NCBI GenBank assembly: GCA_026874595.1 | Contig: CM049320.1 | Coordinates: 15,877,988 to 15,941,987, forward strand | Source of the DNA: Sipunculus nudus | Taxonomy: Eukaryota; Annelida; Sipuncula; Golfingiida; Sipunculidae | DNA length: 64,000 nt | Reading direction: 5' to 3' | Shown: positions 23,721 to 35,824 of the stretch, piece by piece | Layout of the letters: the number at the start of each line of letters is the position of its first letter | How positions within the stretch are numbered: the first letter of the stretch is position 1 | Made by a program: the position numbers and the translations under genes | Notes under the pieces: generated by a model | Told to the model about the DNA's origin: nothing | What the model saw: the letters and a program-made list of their open reading frames with translations, nothing else | Databases searched by the model: none

Positions 23721-23910
23721 CAGGCGTGGTTCAAGGATTTTTTGCAGGGAAGGGCCAACTGGTGTCCTGCATACAAGTTGTCTAAAAATGGACGTTGGTT
23801 CCAGAGCAGAGGGGGGTCTCGACCCCCAAAACCCACTGCCATGTATAATTTTTATCTATCGGGGGGGGGGGGGGCTGAACCCCAAAACCCTCCCTCTGGA
23901 TCCGCGCCTG
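23721..23910. mobile_element. MITE of the GGATCC/poly-G family, copy 1
   Basis: Ends are CAGGCGTGGTTCAAGG on the left and ctctggatccgcgcctg on the right, an imperfect inverted repeat. The interior has gggggg/cccccaaaaccc blocks. Related short elements at 50,128-50,283 and 55,059-55,216. No clear target duplication is visible for this copy. Confidence 0.65.
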
Positions 23911-24078
23911 AAGGTAAATGTAGCAGATAAGGATTAATTATAACTGGGATGGAATTTTCTTATAAAAATAAAATTTATCATATCTGTTTCTCTTTGTCCA
24001 TTCCTACACTTTATACTGTCATTACAAACAACAAGACTTAAACTGTCATAATTATTCAACTGATTCACTGTTCTACAG

Positions 24079-24361
24079 GTGTTTAGAGAGAACATGCTTC
24101 AATCTGAACCAAGTCACTTCCCCAAAGCAGGGCCAAGTCTTGCTGTGACAGTATCAAATAAGCACTTGCAGACACTGCCTGAAATTCCATAACAAGCACC
24201 GTTACCTAAATTTTATGGGCCTGTCGCATCTTTGCTGAATGGGAATGACAAATCAAGGGTTCCTACTGTTTACAAACAAATGAAAGAGAAAGCTGCAGGT
24301 TTCTACATGCCTCTCTGTCCCACCAGTTATGAAAGGGCTAAGCAGTCATATGAAAACATTG
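24079..24361 (+). pseudogene. Exon of the decayed gene (one stop codon)
   Basis: 94 codons plus one base, open except for one TAA at about 24,190. Acceptor and donor are canonical and the phase 1 exit fits the next exon at 25,595. Confidence 0.55.
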
Positions 24362-26254
24362 GTATGTCATTTTGTCCACAAATTCCACGAAAAAGTTTTA
24401 CTCTTGTTCACTTTAAGGTTTCTCTGTTGCATTTTCACTATACATGTTTTATTCCCCCCCCCCCTACTGCCATTAATGGACTCCTTATCTAAAGCTTTAA
24501 GTTCCTGAGGTTCTTAAGTTCTTATTTGTAGTTTCTTTTTTTAGAGGATGTAAACTATAGTCTGCATATAAAGTGGTATTGAAAACCTTGTAATAAATAT
24601 GACATCTGTCACAGACCTTTGATTAAATTTTATTTCTACAGCAACTAAGATCATATTACAGCCATAGGTAACTGCTGTGTTCTTATGTGAACATATATAT
24701 GCCAAAAGGGTTTATTTTTCACTCATTGGTGCTATTTAGGTTATTTTATCATTCACAAAATCTAAATGACCATTAATAATAGAACCTGGCTCTGACTGAG
24801 TTTGGAGGAGCAAAGTTGATGTTTCTAATGTTTATTTGATCCAATTTTAAACTGTTGTTCAGTGTGATGTCTCTAAGTTTTAAGGGGCTGAGAAATATTC
24901 CCTAACCTGTGGGATATTGTATGAAAAAAAAACCTGTTTAATGAGTGAAATTAGTCCCCCAACTATAGGAAGGATGACTATTAAAATGGCCTGTGTCTAT
25001 CTGTCCATCTGTCCATCCTAACATCCAGCCTTTCCTTACCAATTATCTTTGAAACCCCTGCTGCTTTCTTCACCATAATTTATAGACATATTCACCACTT
25101 GACTGACATGTGGTTATTGCCTGCAAGTTGCGCTACTTATGTTGAACTACATGTTCTGCAATCCAAAAAGATGTTTTCATCTTTCTGTCAGATATGTCTG
25201 TACATGAGATTACTGTGGCCTTCTAATTTCATACGTTTTTTTAGAGCAAGTAAAATTAAATGAATATTAATTTGAATGCAGTTATTTTGAAAATAATGTT
25301 TCCTGAATCCACAGAACTTTGAACTTTATGATTAAGAAGTAATATGATTTTGCATGTTTGCATATATGGTGCAACATCTGTTACCTTTTAATGCACAGGT
25401 TTAAAATCACACAAGAATGATTCCTACATGGTCCTTGTTCAAACTTGTTTGAATGGTTCTGGTTCATTGATTTTTAGCTGGTTTATTCTGGTTCATAAGC
25501 TGAACTCAGTCATATGCAGTTAAGAGCTCATTTCAGGCCTTGGTAATTTGTTTGGTAAGACACATACAAGTTTTCTTGACTTTGCTTTTCACAGGGAAAA
25601 TGATGACAATAAAATACCCATCTTTGAAAATGGAGGACAAAAGCAGTTGGCAGTTCCTCAACATTAATTATCTGCTAAAATAAGGAACAATTGAAGTCAT
25701 CAAAAGGAAAAAATGAAGAAACTGAATACAGCTTGTGATAAATACCCAGCGAAAAAAACCCAAAGCTTTTGTCAACTGCAAGTTTGGAGGAGTGAGCTTC
25801 ACAAACAGAAGAAGAGGAGCTTGAGGTGGAAGATATTATTCAGAAATTTATGGCAGAAAAAAATGAAAGTTCAACTCGATATGGGGAAGTGATAAAAATG
25901 GCAAAGGGAAACATTTGAACATCATAAGATTGGATATGTTTAATAAGCCATCAACACAAATTACACTCAGCATACTGTTTGTAGAAAACGTGAAATGGAA
26001 ATGCTTGGATACAGGGAAGAAATTTCAAAGACAACTTTATGAAATTCATGAGTAAAAATGAGAATTTCCACAACATAGGCTGTGATCTAAAGAAAGAAGC
26101 AGCCATGTTGGAGCTGCTTAAAATAGCAGAGGTTTCCCACAGAGGATAAAGAAGAAAGAAGGAGGTGATAACATTTCTAAAATGTGTAATTTGTCTTATA
26201 TATATATATTTTTTTTTTGCATTTACCTGCACTTATTCTGATTACACTAAATCT

Positions 26255-26350
26255 AGCTTTTTAGCTCCACTGACTAGAAGTCAGCTGAGCTGTTGGATGG
26301 TCCAGCGTCAGTCGGCCATCTGTCCTTCTGTCCGTCCATCTGTGTATCCT
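26255..26350 (+). repeat. Short dispersed repeat head (agctccactgac ... gtccgtccatc)
   Basis: ttagctccactgactagaag then gtcagctgagctgttggatg and a ctgtccttctgtccgtccatctg run. Same style as 24,995-25,030 and 59,878-59,940. A noncoding family member. Confidence 0.6.
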
Positions 26351-27735
26351 TCAGTTTTTCATTGTATTGTGGGGGGTGGGGGTCTAGAGTATGAGTGCCT
26401 TTTCAGTTGATTGAAGATCTGTATTTGCATTATGTCATTTGAATTCTAGCAATTCTGTTAAACTTAACTGTTTTATAAATTATAATATAAACTTAAATCT
26501 TTGAGTTCACTGTTGCCTCCTTGCATATTTATTATATTTATTGCAAACTTTCCATTGCTCTATTGGGCCAATATAATATATAAACATACCTTCTTGACTA
26601 GCCCAACCTTTCTTCTACTTTGTTGTTAGTAAAACAGAGCCACATCTTTTGTTGCTATGTACAATCAAAATGTATGGATGGAAGGAACAAATCCAAAATT
26701 GATAGATTTTATGCTGGGCAGTTTATTTGCCTCATTACAGAGTGAATCAACTGAAATGACTCACGAGATTAATTCTTCTTTGCTAGCATAAACACATTGG
26801 GATTAACACTAGATCATACACGTTGCCTACGAGCCATGATACTCTGAATTTGAAATGTTCAAGAGACTCAGGGGGTCTTTCATCCTTTTAAATAGAACAT
26901 AGTAATAGGTAGCAATGAAATAAAATTGTGAACTTGAAAATATCATTTCAGCTGTAGGCATGCATAAGTGGCACTACCACAGAGTGGTTTACATATAGGA
27001 AAGTGAAATATACCATTATGGATCACAGGAGGGTTAGCAAGGGGTTCACATGAACCTGGTAGGCTTTACCCCAAGTTTCAGTTGGGTACTCATTGCAATG
27101 AACACAGTATGAAGTTCTTAGCAGGTAGCTTTGTAACAATGCAAAACATGTACATGTTTGACTTGGTGTATAACTCTTCAGTTTGTAATATGTAAATTGT
27201 TCTTGAAATGTATATTGTGTTAGCAAGCCCTTTAACATATTTGCCAAAACAATGCCTGCTCTGGCTATAGAGCCCTACAGTAATAAATAATTAAAGACAG
27301 ATTTGCTGTGGTAAGCAGATATACTTTAAAACCTCATTTACTTGATTACTAATTAGGAACAGAGTGATTGATTACAGTTGTTCAGACTCTAGGGCCCCTT
27401 TCAGCCCCTGCTCACAGAAAAGACTTTCATAGGTGGCACTGTCTATAGTTCAAATGATCATTATCCTGTAAAATTAGGTGCTCATGACTGCAGCAATTCC
27501 TGAGATATTGGTTAACAGACATCATATTATGTATGCGAACACTTCCTAAAAAATGTTATCAGCAAAATATAAAATTATATTTCCAAGTTTGATTATGCTA
27601 GGCCTAGGCCTTGTCAGGTTTATGCCCTTTTAACAGATGATTGCCACAGAAAGCGCCGTTAGTGGAGCCCAGTTGACTCGGAAAGTGACCACTATTGCTT
27701 GTTGCATTTGAGTTTCTTTTCTTTCTTTTTTTTAG

Positions 27736-27882
27736 GAGAAAATATCACAAGACTCTCTGACATCAGATACCAGTGAGGAACCGAGTTCAGTTTTCATTGT
27801 TGATAAAGGAATGGTCAGAACAAGCGTTAATTTGGGAGATGGAAATCAGATCAATCTGATCCAGAAAGGATGTGTGTCCTAG
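27736..27882 (+). pseudogene. Late exon of the decayed gene
   Basis: 49 codons including the stop, after a strong polypyrimidine tract (ctttcttttttttag). The other frame beyond the stop continues with SFLFLGWYYILNLTYPLP, which may be the true continuation after a frameshift. Confidence 0.42.
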
Positions 27883-28384
27883 ATGAGCTTTCTTTTTCTT
27901 GGATGGTATTACATCCTTAACCTCACATATCCACTACCAAACATGCAAATGTTGAATTTGCTTCACTTGTCCTTCGTGGGAACTTCTTCTTCAAGGCAAA
28001 GTCTACAGGTTATAAGCAGCCTGCGTCTATGCTAAAATGACTTCATTACAACTCTACCCTAATATATCTGATGTTGTAGATTACAGTGTGATACAAAGCT
28101 GTGTTGTAAGTAGTTTGCAACAGTGCTGAAATTGCAATTTTATATTGAATAAGGGCCTGATTTCTGGTATGTGAATGTTATTAGGAGTAGTTATGGCTTT
28201 TTTTCTCCAAAAACATTAAACACTTTACATTGGTAAAGCATATAAGAACTCTAGTAATTCACTTTTTGTGAAGTTTGTCAGTTAGATTGATGTTTTTCCT
28301 TGGTATGAGCATAGTGATATAAAGTAAATCAATGAAACTTACAGCCGCAGGTAAAAACGACCCTTGAAATGTAACCCTTTTTTA

Positions 28385-29120
28385 GCCTTCAGCCCTTAGG
28401 CTGATGGGTTATTGTCGTCACCCAAGCTGTCCGTCCGTCCGGCGTCCGTTAACTTTACCTTGTGAGCGGGATATGTTGAAAAGGATTCACCGTCAGAATT
28501 TTATTTCCTCGGTAAAGATGTACATCGACAAAATCAAGGTCAAGTTCGAAGATTGGTAACCTTGACCTATTTTTCTACATTTTAGAGCTGATTATAGAAA
28601 AAAAACTTAAATGCTTATTACTCAGGAACCATTTGGGTTTTTTTTACAAAACTTACTACGACTATTGGGACTGATAGTCAGTACCTGCTTCACAAGTTTG
28701 GTGGCGTCACCTACAGTTTCTGATTTTTAATGAATTTTTATCGGATTTTTCAACCTTTGGCTTGTGAGCGGGATATCTCTAAAAAGATTCATCATAGGAA
28801 TTTTATTTTTTCGGTGAAGATGTATATTGACAAAATCTCAGTCAAGTTTGAAGATGCGTGATCTTGACCAACTTTTCAAGGTCGCAGAGCTTATAATAGA
28901 ATAAAACTTAGAAGCTTATTTCTCAGGAACCATTGGGTGGATTTTCACAATACTTACTATGATCATAGGTACTGATGGTCTGTAAATTCTGCACAAGTTT
29001 GGGGGTGCCCCCTACAATTTCTAATTTTTAATGAATTTTTCTTTGATTTTTTTATGTTGGCCTTATGAGCGGGATATCTCTAAAAGGATTCACAATAGGA
29101 ATTTTATTTCTTTGGTGAAG
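28385..29120 (+). repeat. ~300-bp degenerate tandem repeat preceded by a gtccgtccg block
   Basis: Two and a half units begin at gtgagcgggatat (about 28,463, 28,765 and 29,065). Each contains attcacc/attcat...aattttatt, ggtgaagatgtacat/tat, tgaccttgacc-type sequence and ctcaggaacca. The head (gctgatgggttattgtcgtc then ccgtccgtccggcgtcc) is a dispersed-repeat type I associate with bivalve genomes. Noncoding. Confidence 0.8.
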
Positions 29121-29679
29121 TAGTTCAGTTAAATATTTCTTTCATAGGACAGTCTTTGCAAAAGATAAATTGATACACATAATTATCTTACTCAGTCTGT
29201 ATATATCTCTTTTTATCTTTTTTTTTATTTATAAAGTTAGTCAAAGGTAGATAACAGTCTGACCATTCTTATAGGTGTTAACATTTTCATCCTTACAAGA
29301 AGCAACTAAAACATATGTTTAATTTGCACCCATATTAAGTAATTTCTTAACTTCATAAAAACCATCAGTTATTATTGCCATGAAATACTTTGAGGTAAAT
29401 GTTTAATTCTCATGATGCATCAGTATTTAAAACATTTACTTTATTATGGGCTCAATAGCTTACAAATATAGATTAGTTTAAAGAAAATCAGAGATATAAT
29501 TATGAAGGAAATTCTGTTTAGGTTTGTTCTTTGAGTTTATGTATCCATGCATGTACCTCCGTTCGGCATATACAAGCATACAATCAGCATAATGGCTTCA
29601 GCTTTTGTTCATATGATGATTTACATTATAAAGTATGTTGGCACATGTATATTAATAGATGCAGAAAAAAAAGTATCCC

Positions 29680-30160
29680 GAGTTTTAGCTTTTAAAATGT
29701 GTTCTGGGTGTTTCGAAAAGAGAGACAACTACATGTTTCAAGCCACAGGTGTTTTAAAACCGAGACGTCTGTAACACGTCTTAAGACACGTCAGCTTTTA
29801 AAACGTCTTTTTGGTGTTTCGAAAATCGAGACAATGACATGTTTCAGGTCACTGGTGTTTTAAAACCGAAATGTCTGAAACGTCTCTCAAGACGCGTTAA
29901 AGGATGACATGTTTGAATTTTCAAACATGTTGGAAGAAACATGTCTCAATCTTTTGGTGTCTCAACATGTTTCTCTTTGAAACATGTTTTGGTGAAACAT
30001 GTTTAATACAGAAACGTCATCTTTTTTAAACATATTTTACACATATTTAAAACGGCTATATCGTGTGAAACGGCAAATCACGAAAGACATTTTTCGAAAA
30101 GTGGGACAAGCTGGTGTTTCTCATTAAAACACGAAACATGTCCTCGGCTTTTACAGTGTA
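29680..30160. repeat. Hairpin-rich repeat with gtgtttcgaaaa / aaacatgttt words
   Basis: A ~110-bp unit (ttttaaaa...gtgtttcgaaaa...gagacaa...acatgtttca...gtgttttaaaaccgaga) occurs twice in tandem at about 29,690 and 29,800, followed by several self-complementary aaacatgttt words and ending ggcttttacagtgta. Probably a foldback or MITE-type element; its left end is unclear. Confidence 0.65.
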
Positions 30161-30263
30161 TCAAAAGTAAAATGGTGCATATAAACAGTAATAATAGCAC
30201 CCCACCGGTGCCTAATCAGCATAACGGCCGAATCTCGAAAGACTTTCAGAGGCTGCCTCTGAT

Positions 30264-30412
30264 GTTATAACGGCTGGTTATAATTTATGGATTATTTCTA
30301 ATTCCCGTGCATATATAACCTGAATTTCAGCAGAATAAAAAAATAATTAAACGAAATAAAAAATATGTTTAAGAAAATATGCAAAGTAGAAGAAATCTTG
30401 TTGAATACATAA
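30264..30412 (-). repeat. Module m, right partner
   Basis: Reverse complement of 15,815-15,957. It lies 1.6 kb inside the right arm's inner end, separated from it by module D and flanking DNA that the left side lacks at this position. Confidence 0.82.
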
Positions 30413-31020
30413 AACAATATACGATCAATAAATTTACAGACTTGATGCCAATACATTGACGCAAAGTACCGAAACTGGCATGATGGCTAAAAGTGCCTAT
30501 TAATACCATACCTTTGGAATAAACATGTTTGCTTGTACATTCACAAACGTATTCGATTGTTATACTTCTTCCCATGAAACTTAATGTTAAGACTACCGAT
30601 TATATACAACATTATCGTTGTTATAGGCTGTTGTCCCTTTGCCGAAACGTTTTCCGTGTGACTGGGACCACGTCTCAATGTAGTCCCACTCAGGTCCATA
30701 TATAAATGTATATGTATACTGGGTCATGAAATCACGCCAGTCTGGGGAAGCTAACATAAGGGAGTGGCCACTTTATTTTTATATCATATCAACGATCTCC
30801 GACAGAGGAGTTTCTGAATGAAGTTCCCAGCAACTGGATCACTAGGGGTCGATATTGTTGTAAACAGAGGCTGCGACGTCGGCGGATAATGCCATCACTT
30901 TGTTCTCAGTGCAAGATATTTTGCGTAAAGAAAAGAAAACATCTAAAATAAAAAAAAGTTTATATTATTGTGTTACTTTACTAATGTTTCAGAAAACCAT
31001 TTCATTCACTAGAATTTTCC

Positions 31021-31740
31021 CAGCTTGACCCTGAGCATAGCAGGGCACACAGCAAACCTCCATCGATTTGCCCTAGCTATTCTTCATAACTACTGTGCTA
31101 GGTGTCATCTTTCAGACGTTTAAATGAATTATCCCGAAAAGTGAGTGTTCATCTGTTTATCAGTCAAAAGTGCGTCAGCTACTGTTATTACTAATGTGTT
31201 GTCAGGTGAATAAATGATGGGCAGGTCCGTGTGTTTCTTGACTGAGTGATCATTAAGGCAAAAAAGTTATGGTTCTCGGCATTTTTTTTCAGAAATCAGA
31301 AAAAAAACTTTTTTGGTGTTGTTTCGATAAAAATATCATATGATCAGGGAAAAGTATGATGATAACACAGTATTTTCTTAAATAGACATAAAACACTACA
31401 TAACAAAGTAAAACTCATCAAAATAACATTAATTTATCTTCTTTAAAGATGAAAATTAAAATAAAAAATTTTGATGTGGGGGTTAAATTTGACGCGGTTG
31501 GTGTCTGAGAACTTTACCTTTTATATATTTTTTTGCAAACTAAGCTATACAATGTCGTTAGTCGTATAGTTAGAGGACTTTAAATTCTCGCAAGGCCAAG
31601 GATCTATCTGGTCAGAATTAAAATAAACCAAATGCTTTTATAGATAGAGATTTTGAAACCATGTGACAAATACAGGGAAATTTAGATAAAGGAAAATATT
31701 GTTAAGCACGATCAGGGATGTAAATTAAGTGGTGCTGTAA
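31021..31740 (+). repeat. Module D, copy 2
   Basis: Direct match to 15,961-16,475, interrupted at about 31,258-31,537 by a MITE. Followed at 32.74-33.10 kb by module E and the PAN fragment, repeating the D-E-PAN order of the spacer. Confidence 0.85.
31258..31537 (+). mobile_element. MITE with TATGGTTCTC termini, copy 1
   Basis: Starts gcaaaaaagttatggttctc and ends ctgagaactttacctttt...ttttttgc, inverted. The interior matches the minus strand of 51,049-51,350 (tttttttcagaaatca; gggggttaaatt). Absent from module D copy 1, which supplies an empty site near 16,255. Confidence 0.75.
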
Positions 31741-32741
31741 CAGATAATTCTACCTTGAACGGTAATTTCATTACATTTCATGTTGTTACGGAACCTAATA
31801 TCAACAGATTTCGTATACGTGATGAACATAAAGTTTGTAATGGAGATAAAAAAATCAGATTCTATAACACTAGACAGCGTGAAATGTCTAGGGGAATGAA
31901 GGCAGTGGTTTTTTGTTAACAAATAACTATTATTTAATCTAAAAATCAACCCTAACATTACAATACACTAATCAATACAATTACACAGTATAACAACAGT
32001 ATAACAGCAAATCAATACAATCACACAGTAAATTAAACAAAGTGCACAGCTACAAGTCCTTTAAAATGTATAAACCGAATGAACAGTTCACATAAATCTT
32101 CTCAGAGAATAACAGTACAATTTAATGAGACAGGCGGCACTAAATTGTATAGAATTAAAAGAATCCCTGAAATTACTGGATAATCGGATAGGTCCCACAA
32201 CTGACTAACACGCTTCCGTGTCCGCTGGAATATTTTCTCACCTCTCTCCCGGCTTTAAAACACAGCCTCTTTATATAACTTTTCACCTCAAGCCGAGAAC
32301 TTTCTATTTCTCGAACATAATAAACACGCTCAAAGAACATACTAGAACAAAGAACGCTGTGTATCTACACACCAGGGTTCAACCAATGCGGATTAAACCG
32401 AGCCTGCAACATCCAGTCAGGCGAGGCCGCTACAACACGAGCTACGCGTGGCACACAAACCAAATGTCAACAACGCATGGAGCACCCCCGCGCACAATAA
32501 AGGAAACACATGCAAACCCGCTGCACACAATAAAAACAATGTATTATATAATAAAAAGAAAATAGCCTCATTCGGGGAATCGAACATTCCACCTTTAGTC
32601 GCGTTATAATAATGCAAAGAAACGTAAATTAATGAACAGAAACGTTAAATAATACCAAAACACGTAACATAATACCGATATAACATGAAGAATACTACAG
32701 TGTTAGCTTATATAGATATATAACTTATGAAACTGCTTGAT

Positions 32742-32835
32742 TCATTATCTTTAGGGAAAAGCTTTAAGACGAAGTTAGTTGGTTTTTATAATGGGTTAAT
32801 ATATTTATTTTGACTAAATGTAATTAACATAGAAA
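32742..32835 (+). repeat. Module E, right-arm copy
   Basis: Inverted match to 14,915-15,010 and diverged direct match to 17,290-17,390. It runs straight into the PAN fragment, whereas in the spacer E and the PAN segment are 3 kb apart, so the arm version looks like a deletion derivative. Confidence 0.65.
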
Positions 32836-32837
32836 TT

Positions 32838-33097
32838 TAAGGAGATCAATGTGTACCATAACGGCACGAGTGAACTTGTTCTATCATCGGTTGAACGTAT
32901 GATGCCAGATGACACATGTCTATCGTTCAGCGTTCTTGGTGGCGGGAGACCCGTAGGGAGAGAATCCGACACAAAACGACACCTGTCAGCAAGCCCCAGA
33001 ACCAGTAGACGTGTATCAGCTGACGTCATATCTGGTGGACAGCTGTTAACAGAATCCTCGGTCAGGGTTACGCGGATTGCCCGTGAGAAACACAAAA
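32838..33097 (+). pseudogene. PAN-exon fragment, right-arm copy
   Basis: An open fragment (within 32,851-33,117) that parallels the 3' half of the lectin exon 2: VYHNGTSELVLSSVERMMPD then LSFSVLGGGRPVGRESDTKR. It lacks the first PAN cysteines and has Ser where the spacer copy has the Cys of STCEL. No lectin exons follow. A donor-like gcccgtgag remains at its end. Confidence 0.75.
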
Positions 33098-33523
33098 TAT
33101 CTCTAGAACTTGAATAAAAATAAAAGTAACAGACAAAGCTAAAAAGTAAAGAGACAGCTAGCTGTCATATCATCGGTTGACACCATGGTAACATCTTATT
33201 TAAAAGCAGTACATTGTATTAACAAATAAAGTAAACTTACATAAGCGCAAACAGAAGGGACAGCAGCATAATATAAATACTAAAAAAAATAATAAAATAT
33301 GTACAATGTTATAAATATTATTGTATGGTAGGATTAGCTTATTAGACTAGCTCGGATATTTAACTGTCATGACTAGGTCGTCGTCCCTGTCATCATGGCT
33401 AGGGATTCAGTCACTGGCTGAAGACAGGTTGAGACGTACCCTTAGATTCCTGCTACAAATACCTTGATTTTAACATATTCATTTAAACAGGATTACAAAA
33501 GTAGCCTATTTGGCTATATAATT

Positions 33524-33860
33524 GCTCTCCTGCACATATATAACATATAGATCAAACATGAAGAGACAGCTAATATGATTGCTCTCCTGTACATGTATAA
33601 CATATAGAAGAAACATGAAGAGACAGCTAATATGATTGCTCTCCTGAACATGTATAACATATAGAACAAACATGAAGAGACAGCTAATATAATTGCTCTC
33701 CTGTACACATATAACATATAGAGCAAACATGGAGAGACAGCTAATATGATTGCTCTCCTGTACAAATATATCATATAGAGCAAACATGAAGAGACAGCTT
33801 ATATGATTGCTCTCCTGCACATATATAACCTATAGAGCGAATATGAAGAGGCGGCACACG
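33524..33860. repeat. 57-bp minisatellite expanded only in the right arm
   Basis: gctctcctg recurs every 57 bp (33,524; 33,581; then onward to about 33,810), giving roughly six units of attgctctcctgtacat...aacatgaagagacagct. The matching place in the left arm (about 14,205-14,270) has one unit. 57 is a multiple of 3, which explains the spurious 19-residue periodic frames on the minus strand. Confidence 0.92.
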
Positions 33861-34621
33861 AGTAACTTATACATTATGTTTACTGCGCGAGCAAGCAAAT
33901 TTAAATAAGACCGTGACATGCATATGAAGCCTCGTATAAATTATAGGGCTTATAAAATTACATATTTGGGTGCTGACACATAAACTCTAAAGTCATGAAT
34001 TGCATGACTGTTTACTAATAATTCTTTTTCATCTTCCTACTTTAGGACACCAAAACGATTGGTGCATTTTAAATACTTTATAATTATATTACCTAATCTA
34101 CCTTGGAAATGCCATTGGTACATTTTTACAAGTGAGCAGCATTAGTACCAAGCAGCTATTTCTTTCATTGTTGTTGGCAACATAATTTATAAAGATTAGT
34201 GGCTGATTGTCAAATTTCTTATATAGTGACTTGATATCACTGAACAGTTTCTCTCTGGTTTTAATATAATTTGTGCGTTTTAACATATAGTGTTCTATAC
34301 TCTTCTGTTCCAAATCGCAATTACAATATGGGGTATCGGATTTCTCTATACTGAATAGGTACTGATTCAAGGGACAAGCATGGTATTTTAGTCTGTTAAG
34401 TATTATCTCAAAGTATCTACTCTTTATATGTAAAGACAAGTGTGTTGAATATTGATTTAAGTGTTTGTTTAACTTATTCTTGAATGTTTCAGTATAAGCA
34501 ATGCTTCGAGTTGTCAATGGTAGTTTATTTCATTATTACAGGCAGTTGGTAGAAAAGACTCCTTCGCTTTACTGTACTTAAAAATGGGAGATTTTACATT
34601 ATGCGCATTTCTAAATTTATA

Positions 34622-35089
34622 TTACCAGTGTTGAGATACTATGTGTGGTATTAGGCTGATAAGGTACCTTGGTGCATGACCATTCATCATGTGATGGAAC
34701 GTTGTTATGATCATGAATTCCCTGCGTTTTTGTAATGATGGCCATCCTATGTCTGTTAACATTTTTATTGTTGGTTTAGTTGTTAAAGCTCTAGTACAAA
34801 TGAGTGCTGCCTGCCTCTGTATACTTTCCATTTGGTTCTGTTGCTGTGCAGAGCATTTCATAAATATTTGACAACCATATTCCAAAATGGGACGGACCAT
34901 AGCCTTATACATACGATTTAGTATTTTCATTACGAAATGAAATTTATAATATTTAAGGATCCTCAGGCATTTAGCTGCTTTGAGACAGATGTTATTTATA
35001 GATTCGTACCAAGACAAAGTTCCATTGATTTTAAAACTGAGATGAGTTAAGTTGTCTGATTGTTTGGGGATTTTCCTATTTAAATACAA
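34622..35089 (-). pseudogene. LINE-2 post-RT fragment, right arm
   Basis: A 155-residue continuous frame (NLTHLSFKINGTLSWYESIN, MYKAMVRPILEYGCQIFMKC, IGWPSLQKRREFMI). In the left arm the same region is split into two frames by a stop after EYGC. Confidence 0.85.
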
Positions 35090-35542
35090 GGGTGGATGAT
35101 TAATTTTATACTTCCTTTTTTGTGAAGCAAATTTCTTGGGTTTTATCCGGATTTAGCACCAAGCAACATCGTTCGGCCCAGTTGTTGACATGTTCTAAAT
35201 TTCTCTTCAGTGATTCAGCGCCTATCACTGGGTCGTTAATAGAAGAATATAGACAGGTATCATCCGCGTACAGAAGTATGTTGTTTTCTAGACTAAAATG
35301 TATGTCATTTGTATTAATTATAAATAAGAGCGGTCCCAGAATAGAGCCTTGTGGAACTCGAGGAAATTTACATACATATAGTTAGATCTACATCCCTCGA
35401 GGATAAAGCACTGTTACTTAAATAACTTCCAAGAAACGATTGCAATTGACTTTGAATCCCTCCAGATTTCAATTTTTGTGTTAATGCTTTATGCCAGACT
35501 TGATCGAAAGCCTAAGAAGCATCGAGGCATGTAAGTCTGGTA

Positions 35543-35824
35543 TCATACCCTTTTTTTAAGACCGTTATAAATGTCATGACACAATTTTATCAACAGGTAC
35601 ACTGTGCTATGATTCTTTTTGTACCCTGAATTAAGATCAGTCAATAGATTATTTATTATAAGATGTTCGTATATTTTATTATTTACAAGGCATTCTAATA
35701 CTTTAGAAATATCATTTAGTAAAGATATTGGCCGATAATTATCAATTATATTCCGGGCACCTTTTATAAACTTAGGAAGTACGTGGGCCTTTTTCCATTC
35801 CGAGAGAAAAGTTCCGTTCTTCAT
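35543..35824 (-). pseudogene. LINE-2 RT fragment, right arm
   Basis: A 93-residue frame from MKNGTFLSEWKKAHVLP through YRPISLLNDISKVLECLVNN to NSGYKKNHSTVYLLIKLCHD: RT motifs before the first catalytic Asp. The left-arm equivalent has three stops in this interval. Confidence 0.85.

Larger units (their letters stand above)
21690..24070. other. Repeat-rich stretch downstream of the lectin gene
   Basis: Holds (TA)n at 22,097-22,147, a C/G homopolymer run at 22,239-22,260, a tRNA-derived SINE head at ~22,511-22,590, a poly-G run at ~22,694, the GTACAAGTACA array at 23,010-23,230 and a MITE at 23,721-23,910. The long frame at 21,817-22,434 owes much of its length to the TA run and is not accepted as a gene. 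Confidence 0.7.
24079..27882 (+). pseudogene. Decayed multi-exon gene, unrecognised
   Basis: Exon 24,079-24,361 follows ttctacag and ends at a gtatgt donor. It encodes YGPVASLLNGND, VPTVYKQMKEKAAGFYMPLC and TSYERAKQSYENI, but has an in-frame TAA after TLPEIP. The next acceptor (ttttcacag, exon from 25,595) restores the correct phase and continues GKMMTIKYPSLKMEDKSSWQ, then breaks by a frameshift after which LSAKIRNN and SHQKEKMKKLN follow in another frame. A later exon starts at 27,736 (ttttttttag) and reads SEEPSSVFIVDKGMVRTSVN before a stop at 27,882. The Y-P-x-L...W...L-x-x-K-I-R-N arrangement recalls SAMD3-like proteins of invertebrates, but this is a weak memory-based comparison. Several breaks make it a pseudogene. 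Confidence 0.5.

Noticed and set aside
33506-33820. 104-codon periodic minus-strand frame
   Set aside because: Produced by the 57-bp minisatellite; the left arm with one unit has no such frame.
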